Under the pieces are notes generated by a model. The model searched no databases. It had not been told where the DNA came from and saw nothing but the letters and a program-made list of their open reading frames with translations. Positions 46,721 through 57,395 of a DNA stretch of 64,000 bases are shown here, piece by piece. Positions within the stretch are counted from its first letter, which is position 1; each line of letters begins with the position of its first letter. The position numbers were made by a program, and so were the translations under genes. This DNA comes from Allodiplogaster sudhausi (lineage: Eukaryota; Nematoda; Chromadorea; Rhabditida; Diplogasteridae), in assembly GCA_945643635.1 (NCBI GenBank), contig CALZFC010000093.1:725001-789000 (forward strand), read 5' to 3'.

Positions 46721-48869
46721 TTACGGAATGGACGTATGGGCGGAGACGAACGCGATTTTCTTATTACTTCTTTTGCATTTACAGAAACATCTCCGAAACG
46801 ATTGTCGAAAGTCTCTTGAGAAAAGCGCGTAGAGGTACAAATCGACTACCAACCTGAAGAGTGAACATGGAGAGGGAGATAAGTCGCATGACATTATTTT
46901 GGTGTAATAATTGATTAGCTTTCGATTTAAAATCTTCCCATATGAATGGACATTTCAAAAATTTTATTTTGAAAACAATACTCAGAAGAAAAACCACTCG
47001 TACGGCATGGCATAGGAGGTTTCCCGAAATACCATGATGAGGTCACTTATTGGTAGGCGTAATATGGAGAACAGCAACAAATCAAACTGAAAATCTCCAA
47101 AATCCAACCGGGAAACTGAACGTCGCATGACATTATTTTGGTGTAATAATTGATTAGCTTTCGATTTAAAATCTTCCCATATGAATGGACATTTCAAAAA
47201 TTTTATTTTGAAAACAATACTCAGAAGAAAAACCACTCGTACGGCATGGCATAGGAGGTTTCCCGAAATACCATGATGAGGTCACTTATTGGTAGGCGTA
47301 ATATGGAAAACAGCAACAAATCAAACTGAAAATCTCCAAAATCCAACCGGGAAACTGAACGTACACTGACAATGAGGGATCAGTAGTTACATAGCCTTTC
47401 CCGCATTGTTATCTTACATTATAAGTAATTCTTAATATTGCGCATCCCATGAATGATCACTGATCTTACCAACCAGATCCGGGCTTCGGCATGTGATATA
47501 AATGAGCACTGTTACAAGAATCATGATCGAAGAGCGCCACTGGCTAGCGGCCTGATTCGAGGACCTGGTAAAGGAGGAGGCAGCACTCACGCAACCAGCT
47601 CAAGCATCTTTTCCTTGAGAATTCCGTTATGAAAATTATATACGAACCAAAGACGGAGAAGCTTGTAGACGAGTGCGATCGTGAAGAAGCAAATGAGCGC
47701 TCTACCCAAAAGTATCCATTTGATTCAGTTACAAGATTCATACACTATGTTTCTCCTCCTCTAAGAGGCAATTGAGAAATTGTGACCCGGGCACAGATAG
47801 AGAATGATAGTATTCGCTAAAGTCAGATGTGGTATTTTCTTCTTCTTTTTTTCTTTTCTTAACAATCTGCTTAATCAGATCGTCTAATCGGATAAATCAT
47901 GCATGATATTTCCAACATTTCAAATTTCAGAGACCTACATAATAATCAATGAACTGAAGTGGACTTACGCCTTGCTATTTTGGAGGAATATGCCTAGCAC
48001 GGCGACAGTGAAATTTAGTGGGCAAGCGAACAGGAAAAGCACGCCAACGACGGCCCCAATAGCAATGAGGCGATGTTTGTGAGCTGTCAATTTGATTATT
48101 TCATATGTTTACATCTCTGTTTTTTCATGTTTCTTCGCCTCTTCGTGTCTTTTCCTCACCAGTTACTTCAGTAACGCATTAAAAGTAAGAGGGAATGCAA
48201 AGGCGTGGAAGAACATTCTACATACGCATCTCGTTAATTTAAAGAATCAACTGATTGTCCTGAAGAAAATCGGTCGATATACAGCGACGCATCGCTCAAT
48301 GCTCGTGAAAACTACGAGATAGACACTGGAATGAGAGAGTGAAAGCTAGAGAAAGGGAAGGAGAGATGTGAGATAGAGATAGTGTGAATGATTTTCTTAA
48401 GTGTTGTCGTACATTATCAAACGAAGAAGAGATTAACTTAGAATAAGCTAGTGTTTAACCTGTTCATGCGCATCCATACCCAAATGGGATAGGAAAAGCT
48501 AAACATTATAGACGATGTAGATGAATTGGTAGGCAAGCACAATTCGACGAGGTTGATGAATGCATATAAAATGTCGATGGCTATAGTCGCCTGATATGAA
48601 ATTAGAATCACATTTATGTTTTATTTTGCGATGCATTTTGTCTATTTTGAATGTATATTATGTCTATTTTTGTACTCATGAGGCCTCCAAAAAACCTTGA
48701 GGAAAACATAGTTCTCCGACGGAATATTGTGAAGTACGACCAAGTTGATAGATTGATTCCTGCAATTTGTAAGATTATTCGGAAAGAAACAACAAAAAAA
48801 AACATTCTTACCAAGACCATAAAGGGAGGGAAGAACGTAGAGATAAAAGCAAGTAAGAAAGTCGAACAT
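46721..48869 (-). pseudogene. GPCR C, decayed copy
   Basis: Same exon order as copies A and B on the minus strand, from ATG at 48869 (MFDFLTCFYLYVLPSLYGL) to the stop at 46721. Lesions: a 7-base deletion in the second exon (GGAATCAATC against GGAGTAATAAATCAATC in A) shifts the frame; the exon after TM4 (around 47760-47830) is truncated and replaced by unrelated sequence; and the TM6-TM7 exon lies in an exact 239-base tandem duplication. The TM6 exon (AASQWRSSIMILV) and last exon (LVVDLYLYALFSRDFR) remain well pre- served in sequence. Confidence 0.78.
46883..47360. repeat. Two-copy 239-bp tandem duplication
   Basis: 46883-47121 is repeated at 47122-47360 with only about one difference seen (ggagaacagc/ggaaaacagc). 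Each copy contains the TM6-TM7 exon of GPCR C on the minus strand. Confidence 0.92.
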
Positions 48870-49873
48870 AATTGCCGGTGTGCTGAAGTAGATGGAAGAA
48901 ATATGAATTTCTGCAATATTAAGTTAATTTTTAGCTATAAAAGGATGGTCCAAATTTTTCGCAACAATCTTTTATTTTCTTTGCAAAATTATTTTAGCAT
49001 TTAAAAATGGAGCTATTCTCATTTAAAGAATAATAAGGAGAAAATTGAGAAAACATTTAAATGTTTGTTTAAGAGGAGATTAGAGAGTGCATGGAAGTTG
49101 GTTGAATAAATTGAATCGTCTGAGTCTGGGGAAAAGAAAATGCCAATGGAGAACAATTCTCCCACGGGTCCTCTTTTTCGAGAAAACATTTAAATGTTTG
49201 TTTAAGAGGAGATTAGAGAGCGCATGGATGCTGGTTGAATAAATTGAATCGTCTGAGTCTGGGGAAAAGAAAATGCCAATGTAGAATAATACTCCCATGG
49301 ATCCTCCGTTCTATGCATTTTAGTTTTTGAGCTCTTCATCTATTTCCCTGCACTGGCTGATGCTGGCCGATATTGTTATTTATTCAGTGTACTACTACTC
49401 CTTTAAAGCGTCTGTACTCAACCGGGTATCGAAATCGATTTTTTGCATTTTCTTGTCACTTACATTTAAGCACTGAAATTTTTGGAGCGCTTCTCAAACA
49501 AAATAAGAAGCGCTCCAAAAATTTCACTCTAAGCTGAGCGGGACTGTACTTGTTTGCATGTATGTACACTTGTATGTAGTTCAGGGTATATGTATAAGGG
49601 TGCTCCATTTCACTTCATGACCTCTTCTTGCTTTTAATTCTTTGTCGGTTTCATCACTTCTCTGGCTGCGCGTTCTCTCGTTTGCCCATCACCTAATCAA
49701 GCAGCAACCATGCTATTGTGTGGCTTCCAAAGGCGCCCCCGCTTTTGGAGAGCAGAAAATGCTTGACAAATTTGTCAGCATTCGCTGTATTTGCCAGACC
49801 GCGCATTCGGAATATATAAGAGACGGGGCACGGCACGCGCTTATCAGTTCTTATAGTCACACACAAGACGGCG
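48870..49873. other. Intergenic region before lectin 2
   Basis: Holds a further short tandem duplication (about 49055-49165 and 49183-49285, sharing AATTGAATCGTCTGAGTCTG), the bracketing repeat at 49303-49430, a 21-bp perfect hairpin (49474-49494 with 49506-49526), and the lectin 2 promoter. No gene. Confidence 0.55.
49813..49848 (+). promoter_or_regulatory. Core promoter of lectin 2
   Basis: TATATAAGAG at 49813-49822 and GCTTATCAGT at 49839-49848. Further upstream, GTGTGGCTTCCA and GCGCCCCCGCTTTTGG-like blocks are shared with lectin 1 (about 24960-25020). Confidence 0.6.
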
Positions 49874-52800
49874 ATGGCAAAGCTTCTGCTTCTCCTCGCT
49901 CTCCCTTCGATCTTTGTCGCGCTGTGTAAGAATGTTTTTTAGTCATTTTGCATATGTAATCGATAACTAGTAATTATAAAAATTATAAAAGAGAAAATAA
50001 CTTCTCTACATACAAGAAAAAAATACTCTTCTCTGCCGCAACATTATGTTACAACCACATTAAAATGTCTCATTACTGAGAAACTAATTAAATAATTAAT
50101 TAATTAATTAATTAATAAGATGCTAATTCACAGTGTCCGCATGCCCGGGTGCGTATCAGCCAGTTCTGAGCGGTCGCTGCATGCGTTCCACAGAATCGCA
50201 ATCGACGCAATATCAGCAGCGAAAGGACTGCCGGAAGGACGGCGGCGAGCTGATTTCGATTCATTCCGCCGAGGTTATTATTTTTTTTTGTAATTACCAA
50301 TTTTATCACCAAAAAGAAAGAATTGTATCGATATACGAAAGCGAACATTGTTTTAATTTCTTTTTTTTTTATCCTTTTTTACCCAACTGTTTTCTAGCCC
50401 CTTGAGGCAAGAAAACAGTCGTGTAAAAAAGGATAAAACCCATTATTCTTCCTATTCATGACTAAATCTCATCAGGAGAATGATGCCATCCGCAGGAGTA
50501 CGCCGAACACCTTGGTCTTCATCGGTCTCGCGTGCGATCAAATGGCTCGCAAATTCTACTGGCTCGACGGGACACCCTTTGACTACTCGAATATTAGTGA
50601 GCCATTAGTGGAATCGAGCGAATCGTATTTCGTCAGCATTGAATATCGATCAATAATATATAAAAACTTAATTTTATTTATTTAAATTTATTCAATACAT
50701 ATGTCAAGATATTATGAGATATATAACGAGAGCGTTGTGATATTCAATTATAAAAGTTGAGAAGAAAATGTTGTGATCCCTGGTGAGGAAAATAGAATTT
50801 AAAAGAAAACATGAATTATAGATGGATGACGAGGGAGACTCGGACTGAAGAGGGGGTGGATAAAACAAGCATATCACTTTCTTTCTCTGAGACCGCTTCT
50901 TTCCAGCTTCACCCTGCACCAGCAACGACGTGGTCGTCGTCATGCGAAGCGACGGTCTCTGGGTGACGACGAGTTCTTCGAGCTACTACTACGGCGTCTG
51001 TGGACTGCCCGGACGCAACAGTCAGCGGTTTTCCACGCCTGATTTGAAAAGTGTTCTGAAGAACGCTCTGGAGTCGCATCGGGCAATGTTAAATATTCTC
51101 TCACCAAAAAAGGAGTGAATAAGATAGAGTTTGTGGCTCCTTTAATTCTTCCACGATTTCGTCTTTAAGATGTCGCCTGCAACGACTACGACCACGTTGA
51201 AGGCTCGCAGACTTGCGTCGCACTTCGTACCAACAAGGTAAGAACAAATACTTTTAACAATAAGTGATCGATAAATGTACAAAATGCAAGTATACAATTT
51301 GGCTGTTTCAGTTGTCTTGCAGCGATGCGGAGAAAAGTTGCCAGCGAGAATCTGCTCATCTCCTCTCCATTCACGACCAAGAAGTTGGTTTAAAGGAAGG
51401 TGATCACCGAAAACATACTAATATGCGTTCAAATGTGCAAGTGTCTCGAATGGAAGTCCGTTTGATTAATCTAATATGTACGGTAAGATCGGGTGTATGT
51501 ACATGTGACGCTTTGTTTCTACACGCATGGTTTTTTTCCAAAGCAGGTTGTCAATTCTGTTTGACTATTTTGATGTTATTTTTCTTGCTAGTACTTTTTA
51601 CAGAAAACCATCAAAAACATATTATTAAGCACACTTAAATGCCAAGTTTGTGAAGTCTTTGTAAGTTTTATATGGTGTATGTTCCCTTACATACATAGTT
51701 ACTGTATAACTACATTAGCACTGATACACCAAGCAGAATTTGATTCAAAACTTTCAATTTCACGTGCATATACTTAAACGTGAAACTTTTTTGTTGTGTT
51801 TTATATACATATTCTTTATCTATGTTTATGCCCAAAACTATTTGGAAATACATACCTAAGATGACTTATATATCGTTTACCACTTTTCGGTGATCGCCAT
51901 CCTCTAATTCACTTTCTTTTCGGATGATGTAAATATTATATTATTTTTAATTTATATAAAAAAACTTTTATTTAAAAAAGGATTTTATTACGTACTTTAA
52001 TGTTTATTTAGACGAATGACTTCGTGGCCGCAAAGGCCAAAGAGCTCGGCCTCCTAGATGGCATCCACATTGGCCTAGAGACCAGCGTGAGCAAAAACGA
52101 AAAGTCGTGGACGGACGGCAGCAACTTCACCTTCACCAACTTTGCCTCCGGTTCGCTTCATATTTTCATATTAGAAAAAGTTGTAATGCAAACCGAAGTG
52201 ACGAATAGATTTCTTCAATGAATGTAAATTTTTTGCAGGTGATTTGATATTATTTTATCGAATCTGGCCGCATTGAAGGTTAATAAATTAAATTGCTTGA
52301 AAGGATTCCCAAACGACCTCTTCGGCCATTGCACGGCACTCGAAACGCACTCACACATCGGCCAGTGGATGACCAACAGCTGCTTCAACAGCCAGCTTCC
52401 CTATGCGTGCAGCAGGCCCGGTATTTAGTTTAACCAATTTTTTAATGAGATTATTTTTTCATAAATTTCATAAACCTGCTTTAAAACTGAAGGAAATCAA
52501 TCATCTTTCAGCCTACGATGTCGACAATCCTCTCTCAGAGCCCGGCTGCCCCGAAGATCCGTACTATTTTACATCTGGAACGGTGCGTTTATATCGCGAC
52601 ATTACGACATTTTCGACATTAAAATAAAGGATACTTTTTTCTTTCTTACAAATACTTACTTCATTTCTCTCACTCTTTCCGTTGCTCCGTTCAGATCTAC
52701 TCTCCATCCTATCCCGGGCCACCAAACGCCACCACTTGTGACTACTTCCTCGCGGCGGAGGAGGGCAAGAAAGTGCAGGTGACCTTTGACGACTTGGACC

Positions 52801-53279
52801 TAAACACGTGCTGCGACAAGGTCGAACTCTACGAAAGCGTTCTTGGCGGCTCGCTTATTGGAAAGTCAGTGGATAGTTTAATGCATTTTTGATCAAAATT
52901 TACAACAATATAGAACGTTGTAGATTATTAAATGAGTATCGTTTTAATGTTTATGGACAAAAATTTACTAGGGCGCTCTCGGCGGCTCTCTTATTCCAAT
53001 GTCAGGGCCAAAATATTTATTCGAATCTTTTCACCATCAAAGTTTCTGAAACAACTTCCAAAAACACAAATAGATGTTGACAAAAAAACAGGCAATTTTA
53101 TTATTCATTAGATTAAGGAACATATTTTTAAGAATGAATCTTATTGCAGAATTACTGGAGAGCCGCAGACTGGCCGAGTTTTTCGCACTTCCTATTCGAA
53201 TGTCATGCGACTCTCGTTTACAACGAGCGATGGCAGATTTGTTCGTGGCTTCCGCGCCCACTTTGTGACCATCTCCTAG
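49874..53279 (+). CDS. Secreted lectin 2: two C-type lectin domains and a CUB domain
   Basis: Close paralogue of lectin 1, 397 aa, eleven exons at identical intron positions: 49874-49925, 50134-50273, 50476-50596, 50907-51020, 51170-51237, 51312-51383, 52012-52150, 52304-52420, 52512-52582, 52695-52864, 53150-53279. Signal peptide MAKLLLLLALPSIFVAL; first CTLD with CRKDGGELISIHS and YWLDGTPFDYSN; second CTLD with CQRESAHLLSIHD, HIGLETSVS, WTDGSNFTF, GHCTA, PYACSRP; CUB domain with YSPSYPG, CCDKVELYES and VRGFRAHF. Intron 6 is enlarged by a TTTAAA MITE, and intron 10 contains an echo of the neighbouring exon. It uses an ordinary GT donor after exon 5, unlike lectins 1 and 4. Expected to be secreted; sugar specificity cannot be read from the sequence. 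Confidence 0.92.
51394..51917 (-). mobile_element. TTTAAA-ended MITE, copy 2, in lectin 2 intron 6
   Basis: Left end TTTAAAGGAAGGTGATCACC and right end inverse (GGTGATCGCCATCCTCTAA). Reverse-complement homologue of 40774-41272 through much of its interior. Confidence 0.82.
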
Positions 53280-54319
53280 AAGGCTCGATTTATTGCATAT
53301 TTCTGTGAATAAATATTCATGAAGAAATGTTGAGAGGACCGTGAAAATACGTTTTTGGCCCGTTATATTCATCCATTTGAAGGCTTTCAACAAATTACTG
53401 TAAATTTTGAAAACTTTTCTTTTTTTAGGTTTAATGCTTTTATGGAATATTGAAGGAAAAAAAACGTAAGTTGAGCTGCCGGTTTCTGTATGAAAAGAAA
53501 TTTCAGCGTGTAAATTAGGAAAAATCACAATTATAGTTGCTTTGCTCCTCTCTAGGCGATTCCTGATCTCGCTTCCGGCACAAAAAATTCTTATCACCGA
53601 AGCTTCCGTCTTCTTTATGTCTTGTTTCCGCAATCATTATCATGACTATAAGCTAGCCAATAAGCATTGCACATAATGACACAAATGTTCCTTCTTGGTC
53701 AAGGCCACAAAGTTGCTCATTTGGCTCTCCCATGTCATGCTGTCTTTGAAGCCTCCATTCGTGGCCAGGTTCTCCTCCAGTGGCAATCAACTTGTTTCTT
53801 ATCAGCGAAACTTATGCCTGTGATCTGTCTGCAGTCCGTTAAGAATAACGCCCCCGCCCGAAGCAGAGATCAAGTATCAGCAATTGTCAGCACTTCCAGA
53901 CCCGCATCCCTTGAAATGCTTATCATCACGCTTCCTCGAAAAGTGCGCAATGAAGACAGGCGCAGCAGCCTGATTGTTATTCCTCACGATTGCTGCACTT
54001 GTTGTCGCACTCGGCAACGAAAAATTTTGCAATTATTATAATTTTTTTAAAAATTAACTAATCATTAGATCCATCTAAATGTAAAACAAAAGTTAGCACC
54101 CGATTATTGACGAGTTTAAAAGAGTGATCAATTCCGACCGAGCAACATTGTATGTATCTCTTTTCCCTAGCTCTCTCATTCTCACCTTTATCTGCCTTAT
54201 CACTGTGGACATCCTCTCTACAACTCTCCCTCACCCTTCTATTCATTTTCCCTGTGTCCACGAATTCGTCATTATTACTCGTTATTGATCCAGAACATAT
54301 GGCGGAAAAGCATGCGGCA
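53280..54319. other. Intergenic region between convergent lectins 2 and 3
   Basis: After the lectin 2 stop the 3' flank resembles that of lectin 1. A segment at about 53881-53955 resembles the promoter and start of lectin 4 (AATTGTCAGCA, ATGCTTATCA, TCGAAAAGT, GCGCAATG) but the frame stops after seven codons; it may be the relic of a lost lectin. No gene called. Confidence 0.45.
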
Positions 54320-55165
54320 TTACGAGGGAATGCCGAAATGCGCGCGGAATCCGCGCACGAGGCTGCCGTCGTTGGTGGTGAGCACGACGTGCATGATGTT
54401 CGACGACAACGTTTGGTAGCTCGTGCCAGGACTCACTTGGCCGGAAACGCTAAGAAAACAAATAAATTTTTATTTACTGAAAAAATAAGAAAAAAAATCA
54501 ATCAATAATCTGACTAATATAAAAAGCATTCCACAAGTGACAGAAAAAAATCTGCTTATTACGTTGCAATTTGCTTGTCGCCAAGCGCGCCATCGAAGAG
54601 TTCAATCTTGTCGCAGCATTTGTTGAGGCTGAAATCGTCGATGGTCAGCCGCACCGTCGCGCCCTCCTCCACGACCAGGAAGTAGTCGCACGAAGTGACG
54701 TTCGGAAAGCCCGGATACGATGGCGAGTAGATCTTAAAGGGGCCAAAAATTCACTTTTGAATTCGCGCCCTTTTTCGTGACAGAAGGGCGAGAGAACATA
54801 TGGTTCAGAGAGACGTGACTAGAATGGTCAGGAAATTGAAAAAGATTACAATTGTGTTGCTCCTTTAAGGGGAACTTTGAACTTGTTTTTATTTTGTACA
54901 CCATTTGCGTGCACAAATACATATGTAATACATCTACAAACAATAATCACAGCGAAGTTACAGAATATTTGAATATCTCTCTAACCGTGCCGTTATTGAA
55001 GTAGGACTCCTGTTCCGGACAGCCTGCAGGCACTTTCGGGTTGTCGATGTCGTAGGCTATCGAATGGATTTTCATCACATTATTTTGGATATGCATAAAT
55101 AAATTTTTATTTTTGAAAATAAAATTATTGCCCGCAATAAGAAAGGGAATAATATTTCAATCAGG

Positions 55166-55592
55166 CTTAAAGGAGCTGACCATGAAGTTTAAATCCGCTT
55201 GTGAAAAACTAGCGTTTGAATTCCTGCATGACCTTGTAAAAAGTTTTGGCGGTTCGCTTACACAGTATTTTCATGACAACAAACTTTACTTTTGTCTCTT
55301 TTCTCTCTGCTTCTCTTCTCTTCCCCTTGACTCTCAAGCACAGCCCCGCGCTTACTGGTTAGTTATCACCTTCTTCCGTGAAGAATGGCGGGAGAAAATT
55401 GGCAAACTGTTATGACGTCACTGCTTAAATTCTACAGCACGACACGACGGAAAATGTGGTTTTTTTTACTCAAGTCCTCTTTAGGATGCATTCTTACTTT
55501 TCTAAGCGATGTTTCTTGTTAGGCCGGATAGTCTTTGCCAAAAATACAATAACATGTTATTCTTATTGGACAGCTCCTTTATTCTCTTTTAC
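55166..55592 (-). mobile_element. MITE with TTAAAGGAGCTG ends, copy 2, in lectin 3 intron
   Basis: Starts TTAAAGGAGCTGACCATG and ends GACAGCTCCTTTA; reverse-complement homologue of 24409-24824. Confidence 0.78.
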
Positions 55593-56936
55593 CTTATTGT
55601 TGGTCTATTCTACTTCATCGCATTCGTCTCCGTTTTCCTGTCAGTAGGTAATTTTAATCTTATTTTTCGGCTAGTTAAAGGAGGTCCGAGGCGAATAAAT
55701 AGTGTCTTGTTTTTTTCGCTTTATTTGGTCAGGTTGTGCTAGAAACTTCGATTGCAAGTGTCCCGAAGTCACAAAAACCTCCATGCCCTGAGGAAATTAA
55801 CACTGTTTTCAACTTTGAATTCCCGAATATTTTATTTTTTCGCCATTTTCAAAAATTTTTGGCGGAGCAACACTGTGGCCGCTAGGGCCAACAGAGTCAC
55901 GCCCATGAATTGCATACATATGGTGCGCGCAACCAACATTGGCCGGGTTTTTCTTAACACGTAAGCTCACCTGGCAGTGGTGACAACCCCAAGCTTCTGG
56001 GGAGAAAGACGAGAGGCAGTAGCACCATTTCTGTTGATTCTTTACTCCGTACTTTTTATCATTCCGTCCAAATCCGTCAGGGACTTCGTGGTAGGTGTTT
56101 TTCCTTTATGGTCTCCTTTAAAGAAAAACACACCCGGCCGACTGCATGCAAAGGGAAGCTCGCTGGAGGCGCACTGATTCGTCATCCATTCGCCCGTTTC
56201 CGTATTCGTGTGCATGGCCGTGCAGTGGCCAAAGAGATCAGTTGGAAAGCCTTTAATTTAATCAAGTTTAAAATTAAATATATATATACATATATTAAAA
56301 ATAAATTAAGGTAATTAAATTATAAATTAACTAATGTCTAATAATACGATGAAAGCAGAAAGTCGGCCGAGTTGAATAAAGCTAGAATAAATCAGAATTG
56401 TATGGGCATCTTCTACGTACCTGTTAATATTAATATTAACATTAACATTAATATAAATATAAATTCACCTCTCGCAAAGTTTGCGTACGTGAAGTTGCTG
56501 CCATCTGTCCAGTTCTTTTCCGACTTGCTCACAAAAGTCTGCAGGCCAATGTGAAGGCCATCCTTAATTCCAAGCTCCTTCGCTTGCGACAGCAAATAGT
56601 CGTTCGTCTGAACAAATAGAAACGCCGTAAAAAAGTATGAATTATTTTATAAACATTATATAAGACTCTTTTCATCGTCATCGCATGACAATAACTAACA
56701 CTAAAATAAATTATATCGATGCCGTGCTCCGATCTTATGTATGTAGGAGTATACTTATTTATTAATTTTAAAATAAATAAATATATATAATGCCATTAAA
56801 AGGGCTAGTAAATTAGCTGTAAATAAATATGGTTGATACAAATTAATATGTTACTGACCTCTTGATCGTGTATCGAAACGACTCTTCCGTGCAATACTGT
56901 TCAGCGATTCTCCAGGAGACCTGCAAGAATATCGGC

Positions 56937-57060
56937 CTTAAAGGAGGACGATCGCCGAAAAGTTCGAAATGCGTAATTTTTGCTATATGTTTTTTTTGTT
57001 AACAAAAAAAGCAGAAAGATAAAATGGAGACTTTACAAGTTAGCTTGAAAAAAAACAATG
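56937..57060. mobile_element. Partial TTTAAA MITE end
   Basis: CTTAAAGGAGGACGATCGCC followed by GAAAAGTTCG matches the terminus of the 40774/51394 family. It lies in the lectin 3 intron just upstream of the frameshifted exon 6; no matching second end was found. Confidence 0.55.
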
Positions 57061-57304
57061 AGTAGACACCTTTTTGTTATTGATTCTGACGCAAGTGAGC
57101 GAGCCATCGACATTCTCGTAGTCGTCGCATGCGGGATCTCGACAGATTTACATGGACATTTCAGTTATTGTTATTATTTTATTATTCTTATTATTATGTT
57201 TTATTATTATTAATATTACTATTGGTGGTGGTAGTATGTATATTAATGGCATATTTGTTCTAAACAGCTATTCGTTCAGTTGTATGCCATGGCGGAGCGC
57301 CCAT

Positions 57305-57395
57305 GTAAGAAAGAGAGGAAAAAAGAAGGAGAGAGAGAGTGAGAGAAAGAGAGAGAGCGAGAGAGCGAGAGAGAGCGAGAGAGAGAGAGAGAGGA
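57305..57395. repeat. GA microsatellite in lectin 3 intron
   Basis: Runs of GAGA and GAGC units next to the exon at 57404-57520. Confidence 0.85.

Larger units (their letters stand above)
45700..49300. repeat. Partial module 3 of the segmental duplication
   Basis: Contains the conserved segment 45700-45960 and GPCR copy C but no Cys-rich membrane-protein gene. It is bracketed by a direct repeat (about 45340-45450 and 49303-49430). Confidence 0.7.

Noticed and set aside
53037..53633. 198-codon minus-strand frame antisense to lectin 2 exon 11 and its 3' flank
   Set aside because: It overlaps a well-supported exon and has no domain-like pattern.
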